In this document: positions 1 to 9,475 of the stretch, piece after piece
How the letters are laid out: each line of letters begins with the position of its first letter
How positions within the stretch are numbered: position 1 is the stretch's first letter
NCBI RefSeq assembly: GCF_028596025.1
Contig: NZ_CP117167.1
Span: 5,208,001 to 5,272,000, forward strand
Origin: Mucilaginibacter jinjuensis
GTDB lineage: Bacteria > Bacteroidota > Bacteroidia > Sphingobacteriales > Sphingobacteriaceae
DNA: 64,000 nt
Direction: 5' to 3'
The notes under the pieces: model-generated
What the model was told of the DNA's origin: nothing
Database searches by the model: none
The model's input: only the letters and a program-made list of their open reading frames with translations
Program-made: the position numbers and the translations under genes

Positions 1-733
1 CTTGTGCCGAATAAAAACCATTTTTATTTTGCAGCCATTCTGCCGCCAATACTGCTCCTAAAGCAAAACCATTACGGTTGTGTGCGGTGTGCTTAAACTC
101 AATGCTATCTACTTCAGAATCATACATTACGGTATGCGTGCCGGGTACGTTTTCAACACGTAAAGATTCGATCAGCAGTTGATTATTCTTTACCACCTCA
201 CCTGCTACATCATGGCCATCGGTTAACACGTTTTTCCATTCGCTTTTGGTTTCCAGGTTATCAATAATACCTTCGGCAATAGTGATGGCCGTTCCGCTTG
301 GCGAATCCAGTTTCTGGGTGTGATGAATTTCTTCTACCTGCACCTCATAGTACGGATAGTTATTCATCAGTTTGGCCAGCACCTTATTTACATGGAAAAA
401 TATATTTACCCCAACGCTAAAGTTAGATGCATAAAGCATGGCATTGTCGGTGTCTTCGCAAATCTCTTTCAACTCATCAATATGTTCGTACCAACCTGTA
501 GTGCCTACAACAACGGGCACACCAGCCTCAAAACAAACCTGGATATTATCTAATACCGAGTGCGGTGTACTAAACTCGATCACCACTTCTGCCTCTACTT
601 CTTTCAGTTTTTCGGCAGTCATGTCGTCCAGGTTATTGTGGTCTATGATCAGTACCACTTCATGTTTACGGTCGAGGGCAATTTTCTCGATGATCTTGCC
701 CATTTTGCCATAACCAGATAATGCGATTTTCAT
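1..733 (-). CDS. dapB: 4-hydroxy-tetrahydrodipicolinate reductase (3' end cut by window edge)
   Basis: DapB makes tetrahydrodipicolinate with NAD(P)H in the diaminopimelate/lysine pathway, in the cytoplasm. Reading leftwards from the ATG at 733, the protein begins MKIALSGYGKMGKIIEKIA, the family's nucleotide-binding start with a GxGxMG motif. Further on come VVGTTGW, an ASNFSVGVN stretch, an EIHH motif and SPSGTA, which holds the substrate-binding and catalytic region. About 244 codons are visible and the reading frame is still open at base 1, so only the last few residues should be missing. It lies 18 bp downstream of the DUF5683 gene on the same strand, in the common Bacteroidota order parA-parB-DUF5683-dapB. 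The family assignment is secure. Confidence 0.96.
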   Translation of the reverse strand, partial: MKIALSGYGKMGKIIEKIALDRKHEVVLIIDHNNLDDMTAEKLKEVEAEVVIEFSTPHSVLDNIQVCFEAGVPVVVGTTGWYEHIDELKEICEDTDNAMLYASNFSVGVNIFFHVNKVLAKLMNNYPYYEVQVEEIHHTQKLDSPSGTAITIAEGIIDNLETKSEWKNVLTDGHDVAGEVVKNNQLLIESLRVENVPGTHTVMYDSEVDSIEFKHTAHNRNGFALGAVLAAEWLQNKNGFYSAQ

Positions 734-751
734 TTTTAATGAGGTTCTTTA

Positions 752-1414
752 TTAAAACGCTAAAGTAAGTTTTACGCCGGGAATATATCCATTATTATTT
801 AAAGCGTAAACAGGAGGGTTTACCAATGTAGGGGCTACTTTAAAAGTAAGGTTATTATCTACCGAGTACGAATGGATAAATTTAGCATCGATATAGGCAT
901 CGATACAATTTACACCCCACAAAAGCACTGTACCAAATATACATAACTGGAAGTTACGCTGATCTGCCGCTGCGGCATCAAAAAATTGCTGATACCCGCC
1001 CGGCACATATTGGTATTGTCCACCACTGGGCGTAGAAGCCCCATTTTGGCGGTATTTAGCTTCTTTGATCAGGATATGATATTGTTGCTGGTTCCAAACC
1101 AGGGCAATGCCCAGTAAAGTGAAACCACCATAAATTATAGGCACTTTCCAATAGCGGTGGTTATATACCTGCCCCCAGCCCGGTATAATAGCCGAACGGA
1201 TAAAAGCCTTATGCGGGCTGTGCAAGCTATCGGGATGATATATTTTATCATTAGAAGCTTTCGGCACAAATGGCTTTGAAGAAATAGAATCGCGAACACG
1301 GTTTAGGCTATCCTTCGCATTTCTTGTAGTACCTAAATCGGGCTTCTGGGCCATTGCATTAAGGCTGCAGGCGGCAAAAGCCAAAGAAATAAACCAATTG
1401 CGCATATTTACCAA
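752..1414 (-). CDS. DUF5683 family membrane protein
   Basis: This 220-residue protein of unknown function starts with a signal peptide (FISLAFAACSLNAMAQ). After a charged linker, the conserved region KAFIRSAIIPGWGQVYNHRYWKVP opens a membrane domain at about residue 68, followed by hydrophobic segments near residues 93-108 and 157-175. The SAxxPGxGQxYN signature is typical of DUF5683. Its start overlaps the end of parB by 7 bp and dapB follows at once, so it is probably cotranscribed with parAB. That places it with envelope and segregation genes but does not establish its job. The family call is made from memory of the motif. Confidence 0.85.
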   Translation of the reverse strand: MVNMRNWFISLAFAACSLNAMAQKPDLGTTRNAKDSLNRVRDSISSKPFVPKASNDKIYHPDSLHSPHKAFIRSAIIPGWGQVYNHRYWKVPIIYGGFTLLGIALVWNQQQYHILIKEAKYRQNGASTPSGGQYQYVPGGYQQFFDAAAADQRNFQLCIFGTVLLWGVNCIDAYIDAKFIHSYSVDNNLTFKVAPTLVNPPVYALNNNGYIPGVKLTLAF

Positions 1415-2346
1415 TCCAGCATTTCGAGTATACGATGCAAGTCGTCGGCCGATAGGAAAGGGATCTCAATTGCTCCTTTACCTTTCTGGTCAACTTTAAG
1501 CTGTACGCGGGTACTAAATTTCGAGGCCAGATCGTCCTGTATCTTTTTCATCTGGAATGATAATCCTTCTGCGGCTGCCGGTCTGCTCTCCTTTTTCTCA
1601 GGCGCTTTTTGCATTGCACGAACCATCTCCTCTACCTTACGTACAGATAAACCCTGCTCAATAATTTGCTGGTTGATATATAACTGCCTTGTAGGGTCAT
1701 TTATTGTTATCAATGCTTTAGCGTGGCCCATTGTTACCTGCCCATCACGGATGGCAGCCTGTATTGCAGGCGGTAACCTTAATAAACGCAGGTAATTGGT
1801 TACGGTAGAGCGATTTTTGCTTACACGCTCGCCAAGCTCTTCTTGTTTCAAGTTACACTCATCGAGCATGCGCTGAAAGCTTAGGGCCACCTCAATGGCA
1901 TTCAGGTTTTCGCGCTGGATATTTTCGATCAGTGCCATCTCCAGCATTTGCTGATCGTTGGCCGAGCGTACGTAAGCCGGGATATGTTTTAAGCCTGCCA
2001 GTTTAGAGGCACGTAAACGGCGTTCGCCCGAAATGAGCTGATAGTGGTGTGCGCTAACACGGCGTACTGTTATAGGCTGTATCAGTCCCTGTAATTTAAT
2101 TGAATCCGAAAGCTCTTGTAAAGCTTCGGGCTCAAATTCGGTACGTGGCTGAAACGGATTTACTTCAATCTCATTAATGTTGATCTCGTTCACCGAACCG
2201 GCACCAGCCAGGTCGCTGTCAGAAACTACATTATGCGGCTGTTGCGGCCTGCCGGCTACGGCAGCTGTGGCGGTCGAATTATCAGATGTATCATCCAGCA
2301 GGGCGCTTAATCCTCTTCCTAATGCTCTTTTTTTATCTGCGCTCAT
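1408..2346 (-). CDS. parB: Chromosome-partitioning protein ParB
   Basis: ParB is the CTP-dependent DNA clamp that loads at parS and works with ParA in origin segregation. The 312-residue protein has the expected layout. A disordered N-terminus carries the ALGRGLSALL motif seen in many ParBs. The nuclease-like CTP-binding core has NPFQPR, the GERRLRA box and ENIQRENLN. A helix-turn-helix lies around residues 160-185 (EELGERVSKNRSTVTNYLRL), and the C-terminal dimerisation segment ends in EMLDW. It sits 6 bp downstream of parA and overlaps the DUF5683 gene. I saw no parS-like 16-bp palindrome in the window, although I could not search exhaustively. Confidence 0.95.
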   Translation of the reverse strand: MSADKKRALGRGLSALLDDTSDNSTATAAVAGRPQQPHNVVSDSDLAGAGSVNEININEIEVNPFQPRTEFEPEALQELSDSIKLQGLIQPITVRRVSAHHYQLISGERRLRASKLAGLKHIPAYVRSANDQQMLEMALIENIQRENLNAIEVALSFQRMLDECNLKQEELGERVSKNRSTVTNYLRLLRLPPAIQAAIRDGQVTMGHAKALITINDPTRQLYINQQIIEQGLSVRKVEEMVRAMQKAPEKKESRPAAAEGLSFQMKKIQDDLASKFSTRVQLKVDQKGKGAIEIPFLSADDLHRILEMLDW

Positions 2347-2352
2347 GTTTTG

Positions 2353-3156
2353 TTATACAGTTTCTGAAGTTACCGAGCTTGTTCTTTCGGCAATACCATT
2401 CTTTTTAATGATTTCGCGTGCCAGGTTTAAATAGTTAATAGCGCCTTTACAGGTTGCATCGTGCATAATTACAGATACACCAAAGCTTGGGGCTTCGCTT
2501 AAACGGGTGTTACGCTGGATGATGGTATCGAAAACCAGGTTCTCGAAGTGTGTGCGAACCTCTTCAACCACCTGGTTAGAAAGGCGCAGACGAACATCGT
2601 ACATGGTCAACAAAATACCTTCAATATCAAGCTGGGTGTTTAAGCGGTTTTGTACAATTTTAATTGTGTTCAATAACTTACCTAATCCCTCTAATGCAAA
2701 ATACTCGCACTGTACCGGGATGATTACCGAGTTGGCAGCAGTTAAAGCATTAATGGTAATTAAACCCAGTGAAGGAGAGCAGTCGATGATAATAAAATCA
2801 TATTCATCGGCAACTTTACCCAGTACCTCTTTCATTTTGTACTCGCGGCCATCAAGATTGATCATCTCAATTTCGGCACCTACCAGGTCAATATGGGCTG
2901 GTAATAAGTCGAGGTTAGGGGTATCTGTTTTTTGTATGGCATCATGCGGATCAATATCATTGATGATGCACTCATATATACTATTTTTGATAGTACGCGG
3001 ATCAAAACCAATACCGGATGTTGAGTTGGCCTGCGGATCGGCATCTACAAGTAAGGTTCTATATTCCAACACAGCCAAACTTGCTGCAAGGTTAATAGAT
3101 GAAGTGGTTTTACCTACACCACCCTTTTGATTGGCTAACGCAATTATTTTACTCAT
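2353..3156 (-). CDS. parA: Chromosome-partitioning ATPase ParA (Soj)
   Basis: ParA is a P-loop ATPase that binds DNA non-specifically and moves ParB-parS complexes apart. The 267-residue protein starts MSKIIALANQKGGVGKTTS, with the deviant Walker A motif KGGVGKTT at about residues 10-17. It continues with the Walker A-prime segment LLVDADPQANST and the IIIDCSPSLGLITINAL region. Length and motifs fit chromosomal Soj-type proteins, not the longer plasmid ParAs. It leads the parA-parB-DUF5683-dapB run. The divergent gene starts 159 bp away, so the shared upstream gap must hold both promoters. Confidence 0.95.
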   Translation of the reverse strand: MSKIIALANQKGGVGKTTSSINLAASLAVLEYRTLLVDADPQANSTSGIGFDPRTIKNSIYECIINDIDPHDAIQKTDTPNLDLLPAHIDLVGAEIEMINLDGREYKMKEVLGKVADEYDFIIIDCSPSLGLITINALTAANSVIIPVQCEYFALEGLGKLLNTIKIVQNRLNTQLDIEGILLTMYDVRLRLSNQVVEEVRTHFENLVFDTIIQRNTRLSEAPSFGVSVIMHDATCKGAINYLNLAREIIKKNGIAERTSSVTSETV

Positions 3157-3315
3157 TATTAATACTCAAAGTTTATAATTAAAAGCATCCGGGCTATCAA
3201 CAGAATAGAATTAAATAATTTATAATTTCGCACTGTTTTAACCGGGGTTAAAGATACAAATTTAAACAATTAGGCAGGCAATCCCGTTCCGTTAACTTAC
3301 AAACAAAATCCACAA

Positions 3316-3837
3316 ATGATAACTATTGTTGCATCAACCAACCGGCCCGGAAGTTCAACGCTTAAACTGGCGAACTATTATCAGCGCCTATTGGCTCAGA
3401 AAGGGGTTGAGGCCGGTATTTTATCATTAATGGATTTGCCCGACGATATTATTGTAAGCGATTTATACGGCAAGCGCAGCACCGCCTTTGAACCTATACA
3501 ACAATTAATTACCCAAACTGATAAATTTTTATTCGTCATCCCCGAGTACAACGGAAGTTTCCCCGGCGTGCTGAAAGTTTTTATGGATGCCTGCGCTTTT
3601 CCGGAGAGTTTTTACGAGAAAAAAGCAGCATTAGTTGGCATATCATCCGGCAAATACGGCAACATTCGTGGGGTTGATCATTTTGTGGGCGTGTGCAATT
3701 ATATGCACCTGCACGTTTATCCTTTACGTATCCACATCCCGGCCATCCGCCAGGAAATTAATGAAGATGGCAACCTGCACCAGGCCGATACGCTAAAATT
3801 TACCAATGAGCAAATAGATAAGTTTATTGCTTTTTAA
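3316..3837 (+). CDS. NADPH-dependent FMN reductase family protein
   Basis: This 173-residue flavodoxin-like protein begins MITIVASTNRPGSSTLKLA, the FMN phosphate-binding loop of the NAD(P)H-dependent FMN reductase family. The second family signature, PEYNGSFPGVLKVFMD, lies at about residues 76-91, and SSGKYGNIRG follows as the third flavin-contact loop. Such enzymes reduce FMN, quinones, azo dyes or chromate with NAD(P)H. The sequence does not say which substrate is physiological. It appears monocistronic: parA is divergent on its left, and the next gene has its own leader with a small hairpin near 3838-3860. Confidence 0.88.
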   Translation: MITIVASTNRPGSSTLKLANYYQRLLAQKGVEAGILSLMDLPDDIIVSDLYGKRSTAFEPIQQLITQTDKFLFVIPEYNGSFPGVLKVFMDACAFPESFYEKKAALVGISSGKYGNIRGVDHFVGVCNYMHLHVYPLRIHIPAIRQEINEDGNLHQADTLKFTNEQIDKFIAF

Positions 3838-3916
3838 ATAGGCAAGTTCTATAGCCTACCAAACATAAACACCCTATCAGGGTTAATTTACTTTACTTAA
3901 AGTAGAATGAATAACC

Positions 3917-5239
3917 ATGAAAAACATAGCCATATCATTAAGCGGTATCATAGCCCTAAGTCTGCTCGCAGCTTGCTCTCAAAAGAAACCCGACCCGACC
4001 AAGGCTGATACGGTTGCCAATACAAGCGGACAAGACGTAAAGCTGGCTGCGCCGTACGAAACTAAATCGGCTTATACATTTTGTAAAGTTATTGGCTGGC
4101 CAAAAGGTAAAACGCCTACAGCCCCGGCGGGATTTAAGGCAAGCTTATTTGCCGATAAACTGGATAACCCCCGTAATATTTATGTAGCGAAGAATGGAGA
4201 TATTTTTGTTGCGGAGGCCAATACCGAACCTAAAACGCTAAAGGATAAAGCCGAAAATATAATTTCGGGTAAAGATAAATCACAAAATATGGGTAAAAGC
4301 GCCAACCGCATTACCCTGTTTAGGGACACCAATGGTGATGGCATTCCTGATAGCCGGACTGTTTTGTTAAGCCACTTGCACCAACCATTCGGCATGCTGA
4401 TTATCGGTCACTACTTTTATGTTGCCAATACCGATGGATTGTTACGCTTCCCTTATAATGTTGGCCAAACTAAAATAACTGACCCGGGAACGATGATTGT
4501 TTCGTTACCGGCAGGCGGCTACAACAACCACTGGACGCGCAACATCCGCACTAATAAAGATAGTTCTAAGATCTACATTTCGGTAGGCTCGGGTACCAAT
4601 GTGGGCGAGCAGGGCCCGGCTGTTGAAAAACGACGCGCCAATGTTTTGGTGGTTAATTTGGATGGTACAGGTGAACAAGTTTATGCATCCGGCCTGCGCA
4701 ACCCTGCCGGGATAGATTTTCAACCGGGCACAGGTGTACTATATGCATCTGTAAACGAACGCGATGAACTGGGTGGTGAATTAGTGCCTGACTATCTCAC
4801 CAGCGTTAAACAAGGCGGCTTTTACGGTTGGCCATACGCATACTGGGGCCAGCACGAAGACCCGCGCCACAAAGGTGAACGCCCTGATTTAATTAAGCAA
4901 GCCATTGTACCCGATGTATCATTAGGATCACACACGGCCTCATTAGGATTGAAGTTTTATGATGGCAAAGCATTCCCGCAGCATTATATAAATGGCGCTT
5001 TCATAGGCATGCATGGTTCGTGGAACAGCTCTAAACTGGTAGGTTATAAAGTTGCCTTTGTGCCGTTTACCAACAACAAACCCGGCAAGCCCGAAGATTT
5101 TTTAACCGGCTTTATTGCCAATGAAGCTAAAAAAGAAGTTTACGGTCGCCCGGTTGGTATTGCGGTAATGAAAGATGGATCTATTTTAGTGGCTGATGAT
5201 TCGGGGAATAAGATTTGGAAGGTGAGTGTGGGGAAATAA
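3917..5239 (+). CDS. PQQ-dependent sugar dehydrogenase-like lipoprotein (beta-propeller)
   Basis: This 440-residue protein starts with a lipoprotein signal (LSGIIALSLLAACSQKK, cysteine at residue 20), so it should sit in the periplasm or outer membrane. The rest resembles soluble glucose/sorbosone dehydrogenases. It opens with GFKASLFADKLDNPRNIYVA and continues with HLHQPFGM, NNHWTRNI, YASGLRNPAGIDF, YGWPYAYWG and a C-terminal GRPVGIAVMKDGSILVADD propeller strand. The conserved His and Arg residues of the PQQ site family seem present (HQPFGM, GLRNPAG). Actual cofactor and substrate are unproven. It stands alone between the FMN reductase and a membrane protein. Confidence 0.86.
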   Translation: MKNIAISLSGIIALSLLAACSQKKPDPTKADTVANTSGQDVKLAAPYETKSAYTFCKVIGWPKGKTPTAPAGFKASLFADKLDNPRNIYVAKNGDIFVAEANTEPKTLKDKAENIISGKDKSQNMGKSANRITLFRDTNGDGIPDSRTVLLSHLHQPFGMLIIGHYFYVANTDGLLRFPYNVGQTKITDPGTMIVSLPAGGYNNHWTRNIRTNKDSSKIYISVGSGTNVGEQGPAVEKRRANVLVVNLDGTGEQVYASGLRNPAGIDFQPGTGVLYASVNERDELGGELVPDYLTSVKQGGFYGWPYAYWGQHEDPRHKGERPDLIKQAIVPDVSLGSHTASLGLKFYDGKAFPQHYINGAFIGMHGSWNSSKLVGYKVAFVPFTNNKPGKPEDFLTGFIANEAKKEVYGRPVGIAVMKDGSILVADDSGNKIWKVSVGK

Positions 5240-5349
5240 AATATAAGCAGTCGCCTGCCTCTTTTTGGGTGATTGCTTATTTCACATTTGTAGCTTTTAG
5301 ATATGCCAGTCAAAATCAATACTTTTGATAAATTGACCGCATCACATTA

Positions 5350-6012
5350 ATGAGGAAAGCTGCGAAGAAAAAACCGTTCATCTATTATGAGAACCTTAAA
5401 CCTTATGAAATTATCGCTATTGCACTCTATGGAATAGCGACATTGATTATTACATTATCTTCATTTTTAGGTAATTATACTGACGACAAGCAGGAATTGA
5501 TCATAATTTACATTTCATCTCCATCATTGTTTTTATATTTCTTTTTTCACAAATCTTTAAGAAACTTTAAATCATACTTAATCTGGATTGGGTTTGCGGT
5601 ATTTCATATAATACTCTTCTTCGCCTTTGAAAGCAAACCTCAACTACACGAATTCGATGGCAAGCCACCGTTGATATTTTTTAATACCATTATGGCCTTG
5701 TTGCTTTTTCAGTTACTTAGGTATTTAAGTATAATTATACAACATAAAGAATTCATTTTGCCAACAAAGGGTGAAGGCAAAGATCTGTTTGAAGTAAGAA
5801 AACCAACCTGGGTTGATAACCTATTATTTGTAACCTACATGGCAATATGGGTTACAGTCTCTATATTCTTCTCATCACATTATATGATATCAGGCCATAT
5901 TTTGCCTGTAAAATTCAAATATCAGGAACAGCAAAGCCTCTTACATAATGAACATACTGAGATTATTAATGAATTGCCTATAGCCGTTTTTTCTGTACAT
6001 TCTGAATGCTAA
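5350..6012 (+). CDS. Integral membrane protein of unknown function
   Basis: I do not recognise this 220-residue protein. It begins MRKAAKKKPFIYYENLKPYE and then has hydrophobic stretches near residues 18-38, 48-66, 74-92, 107-124 and 157-176, so about five membrane helices are expected. A charged loop rich in Lys and Glu follows the fourth. There is no signal-peptidase site or catalytic motif that I can see. The ATG at 5350 is the first in the frame. The region is A+T-richer than the flanking genes, and both gaps around it are short, so it may have been acquired. No function can be offered. Confidence 0.6.
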   Translation: MRKAAKKKPFIYYENLKPYEIIAIALYGIATLIITLSSFLGNYTDDKQELIIIYISSPSLFLYFFFHKSLRNFKSYLIWIGFAVFHIILFFAFESKPQLHEFDGKPPLIFFNTIMALLLFQLLRYLSIIIQHKEFILPTKGEGKDLFEVRKPTWVDNLLFVTYMAIWVTVSIFFSSHYMISGHILPVKFKYQEQQSLLHNEHTEIINELPIAVFSVHSEC

Positions 6013-6096
6013 ATAAAATACCTTCTGTAAAACAATCGTGTTGACATAAAATACCCACCCCACTCTTAAAATAAAGGGCTATTTTTGTTCATACCT

Positions 6097-8181
6097 ATGA
6101 ATAAATTTTACTTAGCCCTGTCCCTGTTCACTATTTGTGCCTTAAGTGTTAACGCGCAGAACAAACCACAAAAGCCCAAACGTGATAGTACGCATTTACT
6201 GCAACCTGTTGTGGTGCGTGGTTATTTATCTCAACAAAATGTAATAAGCGTACCTGCTTCTGTTGCGGTAATTACTCCAGAGCAATTAAAACTACAGGCT
6301 GATAATTCATTGGTAAGCACTATGAACACCGTGCCCGGTGTAAGGATGGAAGAGCGTACGCCGGGAAGTTACCGTTTATCAATTCGCGGTAGTTTGCTGC
6401 GCTCGCCTTTTGGGGTGCGGGACGTAAAGGTTTATTTTGATGAAATCCCATTAACCGATGCAGGCGGCAATACTTATCTCAACGCCCTCGATTTCAACAT
6501 TGTTAAAAATATTGAAGTGCTGAAAGGTCCCGACGGTAGTTTATTCGGCGCTAACTCTGGCGGGGTGGTTATTATTAATCCTATTAACCGTTATGCCGAT
6601 AGTAATCATGTTGAGGTAGGCTTAAATGCAGGTTCGTACGGTTTATTTCACGAACACGTGGCTGTTGATGAGAGCAATAATGTAAATCGTTTTACCCTGA
6701 GCCAAGCTTATCAAACTTATGATGGTTACCGCGATCACAGCTACATGGATCGCCATTATATTCAGGCTACTGATCAATGGAAATACTCACCGCATAACGA
6801 ACTTAGGGCGGTAGCTTTTTACAGTGATCTAAATTATCAAACACCAGGTGGGTTAACGCTGGCGCAGTTTAACGCCAATCCGCAGGCTTCACGGCCTGCA
6901 ACGGCTACTTTACCCAGTGCAATCGGGGCCAATATTGGTATTACTACAAAAATGTTGTTAGGTGGCTTAGTAAATGATGCACGCATTACAGATCACTTAC
7001 GCAACGTGACTTCGATCTACGGTAACCATGTTGATTTTGCAAATCCCTTTATTACCAACTACGAGCAGCGTAACGAAAACACTTTTGGCCTGCGCAGTTA
7101 TTTTGAACTCAGCGGCACATCCAAACCCAATTACGACTGGAAGATTAACCTCGGTCTCGAATGGCAGCAAACCAATAGCGATATTAATAACTATGGCAAT
7201 AACAAAGGTGTAAAGGACACCGCCCAAACCTTAGATCGTATTAACACCAATCAGCATTTCTTTTTTGCACGATATACAGCCGACCTCTTTAAACGGTTAC
7301 ACATTGAAGGCGCGCTAAGCCTCAATTATTACAGTTATAGCTTTAAAAACAACTACCCACTGCATCAAACCGGTTTCACCGATCGCGATTTTACGCCGGA
7401 GTGGATGCCGAGGCTGGCACTATCTTACCAGATCACTAATAATTTTATCTGGCGGGCATCAGTGAGTCGCGGGTATTCTACACCGACTACTGCCGAGGTT
7501 AGGCCGACTGATAATGTAATCAACACTTCTCTAAATGCTCAGGATGGTATTAATTATGAAACCGGTTTCCGCATTCGCGATAGTTATGACCGGTTTTCGT
7601 TAGATGCTTCGGTGTTTTACTATCACCTGCACAATGCCATTATACGCGAACTTCACCCCGACGAAACCGAATACTACATCAACGCCGGTGGCACCAAGCA
7701 ACCAGGACTGGAATTACTGGGTTCGGCATGGATCATCAAACAAAATACAAGCAGTTTTATAAGGGGCTTACAACTAAATGAAGCGCTTACTTTAAGCAAA
7801 TTTACCTTCAGCGATTACCATACCGCCGGTGCCGATTATAGCGGTAATAAACTGACAGGTGTACCTGCGCAAGTAAGTGTTACCAGTCTGCAGGTATTGC
7901 TCCCTGAGCGATTCAACCTCTTTATCCAGCATAACTATACTTCGCGCCTGCCGCTTAATGATGGCAATACCGTTTACGCTGGTCACTACAACCTAATGCA
8001 AGCTAAAGCTTCATGGACCTGGTTGGTATCTGCCAAAACCAAACTGGAAATTTATGCAGGGGCAGATAATATCCTCAATCAAAAATATAGTTTGGGTAAT
8101 GATTTAAATGCTGTAGGGAATCGTTATTATAATGCAGCGCCTTTGAGGAATTATTATGCAGGGGTGAATTTGGTGATGTAG
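6097..8181 (+). CDS. TonB-dependent outer-membrane receptor
   Basis: This 694-residue receptor moves a scarce ligand (siderophore, corrinoid or similar) across the outer membrane using TonB energy. The ATG at 6097 is preferred over the upstream TTG at 6085 because it opens a clean signal peptide (MNKFYLALSLFTICALSVNAQ). The plug domain runs from QPVVVRGYLSQQ through PGVRMEERTPGSYRLSIRGS and IEVLKGPDGSLFGANSGGVV. The beta-barrel ends in YYAGVNLVM with the usual late YNAAPLRNYYAGV strand. It lacks the N-terminal carboxypeptidase-like domain of SusC proteins. A corrinoid-type binding-protein gene lies 271 bp downstream on the other strand, a weak hint about ligand. Confidence 0.92.
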   Translation: MNKFYLALSLFTICALSVNAQNKPQKPKRDSTHLLQPVVVRGYLSQQNVISVPASVAVITPEQLKLQADNSLVSTMNTVPGVRMEERTPGSYRLSIRGSLLRSPFGVRDVKVYFDEIPLTDAGGNTYLNALDFNIVKNIEVLKGPDGSLFGANSGGVVIINPINRYADSNHVEVGLNAGSYGLFHEHVAVDESNNVNRFTLSQAYQTYDGYRDHSYMDRHYIQATDQWKYSPHNELRAVAFYSDLNYQTPGGLTLAQFNANPQASRPATATLPSAIGANIGITTKMLLGGLVNDARITDHLRNVTSIYGNHVDFANPFITNYEQRNENTFGLRSYFELSGTSKPNYDWKINLGLEWQQTNSDINNYGNNKGVKDTAQTLDRINTNQHFFFARYTADLFKRLHIEGALSLNYYSYSFKNNYPLHQTGFTDRDFTPEWMPRLALSYQITNNFIWRASVSRGYSTPTTAEVRPTDNVINTSLNAQDGINYETGFRIRDSYDRFSLDASVFYYHLHNAIIRELHPDETEYYINAGGTKQPGLELLGSAWIIKQNTSSFIRGLQLNEALTLSKFTFSDYHTAGADYSGNKLTGVPAQVSVTSLQVLLPERFNLFIQHNYTSRLPLNDGNTVYAGHYNLMQAKASWTWLVSAKTKLEIYAGADNILNQKYSLGNDLNAVGNRYYNAAPLRNYYAGVNLVM

Positions 8182-8250
8182 GGGTTCATTGATGAATGGC
8201 TTCTGCTATTAAATGAACGTTAGTCTCGCTCAATCGCCGCGAGTTGGCTG

Positions 8251-8276
8251 TTACTTTTGGCTTGATCCAAAAGTAA
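8251..8276. repeat. Perfect 10-bp stem hairpin in a repeat-like intergenic block
   Basis: The arms TTACTTTTGG (8251-8260) and CCAAAAGTAA (8267-8276) are exact reverse complements around a 6-base loop. The gap 8182-8452 contains no convincing gene. This hairpin is followed by AAAGATCAAGACAG and a C-rich stretch that looks like the intergenic repeats common in this family. It has no T-run typical of a terminator, although it could still end transcription of the receptor gene. Near 8412-8450 there are fragments (ACTCGCAACTCACTAC) of the type also seen at 16798-16842 and 41936-42125. Confidence 0.5.
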
Positions 8277-8452
8277 CCAAAAGATCAAGACAGAAAAAAG
8301 CTTCCCCGCTCATGCCAACGCATGGCCCGCTTTTCTGTCAGGCCACCGCCCACCTTTCTAAACCAATCAAATTATATAGGTGACGAATATTGTATTAGAA
8401 AAAATGTTTGGGAGTTCACTCGCAACTCACTACTTAAAACTCGCAACTAAAT

Positions 8453-9382
8453 CTACTGCATATCAAACTTAATCCACCCACTCCCCTCATACCCAAAAAT
8501 AAATTGTTTAGGGTTGATGATCTCGGCCAGGATTTCGATAGAATCAACAATGCGTGGACCGGGACGGTTAAAGTATTGGTTGCCATCGGCCATGTAAATG
8601 CGGTTATTTTTTACAGCTTTCAATTCGGCAAAGCCGGGTTGCTCTAACAGGATGTTGATTTCCTTCATCGTGCGCTCGATCGGAAATCCGCACGGCATCA
8701 GTACAATTATATCAGGATCGGCTAATCTGATATCCATCCACTCTACATAAGGCGAATGTTTGCCAACCTCGGCCAATATAGCGGCTCCTCCTGCAATATC
8801 TACCAATTCAGGTATCCAATTGCCCGAAACCATCATAGGCTCCAGCCACTCAATGCAGGCCACCGTAGGCTTATTCTCAATAAATTTGAGCTTGTGTTTG
8901 ATAATGTCTAAACGCTCCTGCAATTCTTCAACCACAAGGGTACCTCGTTCGGCAACACCTAAGGCAGCAGCTACGTTTTCTATATCAGTAAAAATATCGT
9001 TTAGTTTTTGCGGCTCGAGGGAAATGATCTGTGCCGGTTTATCGAGATAATTTTCTAAGGCCTGCTCCACTTCGGTTAATGATACTGCACAAACTTCGCA
9101 CTGGGCTTGTGTGATTACCACATCGGGCTGCAGTCCTTTTATCTTTTCGCGGTTAACGGTGTAAACAGATAAGGCATCGCTTAAAATTTCTTTTACACGT
9201 TTATCAATTTCCAGGCTGGTTAAATTATGATCCATATTGGCATCAGAACAAACGGGTAGTTCTGCCACACCTTCCGGAAAATCGCACTCGTGCGAGCGCC
9301 CAACCAGGTTTTGCTGCAGGTCAAGTGCGCAAACAATTTCTGTTGCGGCAGGTAGTAGGGATATAATTCTTTGATTAGCCAT
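8453..9382 (-). CDS. Cobalamin/corrinoid-type ABC transporter substrate-binding protein (BtuF-like)
   Basis: This 309-residue protein belongs to the helical-backbone periplasmic binding family. It starts MANQRIISLLPAATEIVCAL, continues with GRSHECDFP, and has the segments GLQPDVVITQAQCEVCAVS, WLEPMMVSGNWIPELV and HSPYVEWMDIRLADPDIIVLMPCGF. These fit the cobalamin-binding BtuF-like subgroup. I chose the ATG at 9382 because the extra upstream residues match nothing in the family. No clear signal peptide is present, which is unusual for a periplasmic protein but common in this subgroup of Bacteroidota. No permease or ATPase gene is adjacent. The TonB receptor faces it, so corrinoid uptake is plausible. 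Confidence 0.85.
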   Translation of the reverse strand: MANQRIISLLPAATEIVCALDLQQNLVGRSHECDFPEGVAELPVCSDANMDHNLTSLEIDKRVKEILSDALSVYTVNREKIKGLQPDVVITQAQCEVCAVSLTEVEQALENYLDKPAQIISLEPQKLNDIFTDIENVAAALGVAERGTLVVEELQERLDIIKHKLKFIENKPTVACIEWLEPMMVSGNWIPELVDIAGGAAILAEVGKHSPYVEWMDIRLADPDIIVLMPCGFPIERTMKEINILLEQPGFAELKAVKNNRIYMADGNQYFNRPGPRIVDSIEILAEIINPKQFIFGYEGSGWIKFDMQ

Positions 9383-9462
9383 GATATAAAAACAAGTTTG
9401 CAAAGAAAGTGCAAAATCAATTGATATAAAATATTGTTTACATAAAGTTCAAAAACGTGTTA

Positions 9463-9470
9463 TAACTTTG
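9463..9470 (+). promoter_or_regulatory. -7 box TAACTTTG abutting the LysE-type start codon
   Basis: TAACTTTG matches the Bacteroidota -7 consensus TAnnTTTG and ends 5 bases before the ATG at 9476. If used, transcription would start at or next to the start codon, giving a leaderless mRNA. The -33 TTTG element is not clear. Confidence 0.55.
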
Positions 9471-9475
9471 ACCGA

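Noticed and set aside
320..713. Plus-strand frames across the first 700 bases.
   Set aside because: They run opposite to dapB, whose motifs are complete on the minus strand.
1408..3156. A plasmid-borne or prophage partition system.
   Set aside because: ParA and ParB lengths and the order with DUF5683 and dapB fit the chromosomal locus of the phylum.
3157..3315. A parS site between parA and the FMN reductase gene.
   Set aside because: No 16-bp parS-like palindrome was visible in the gap.
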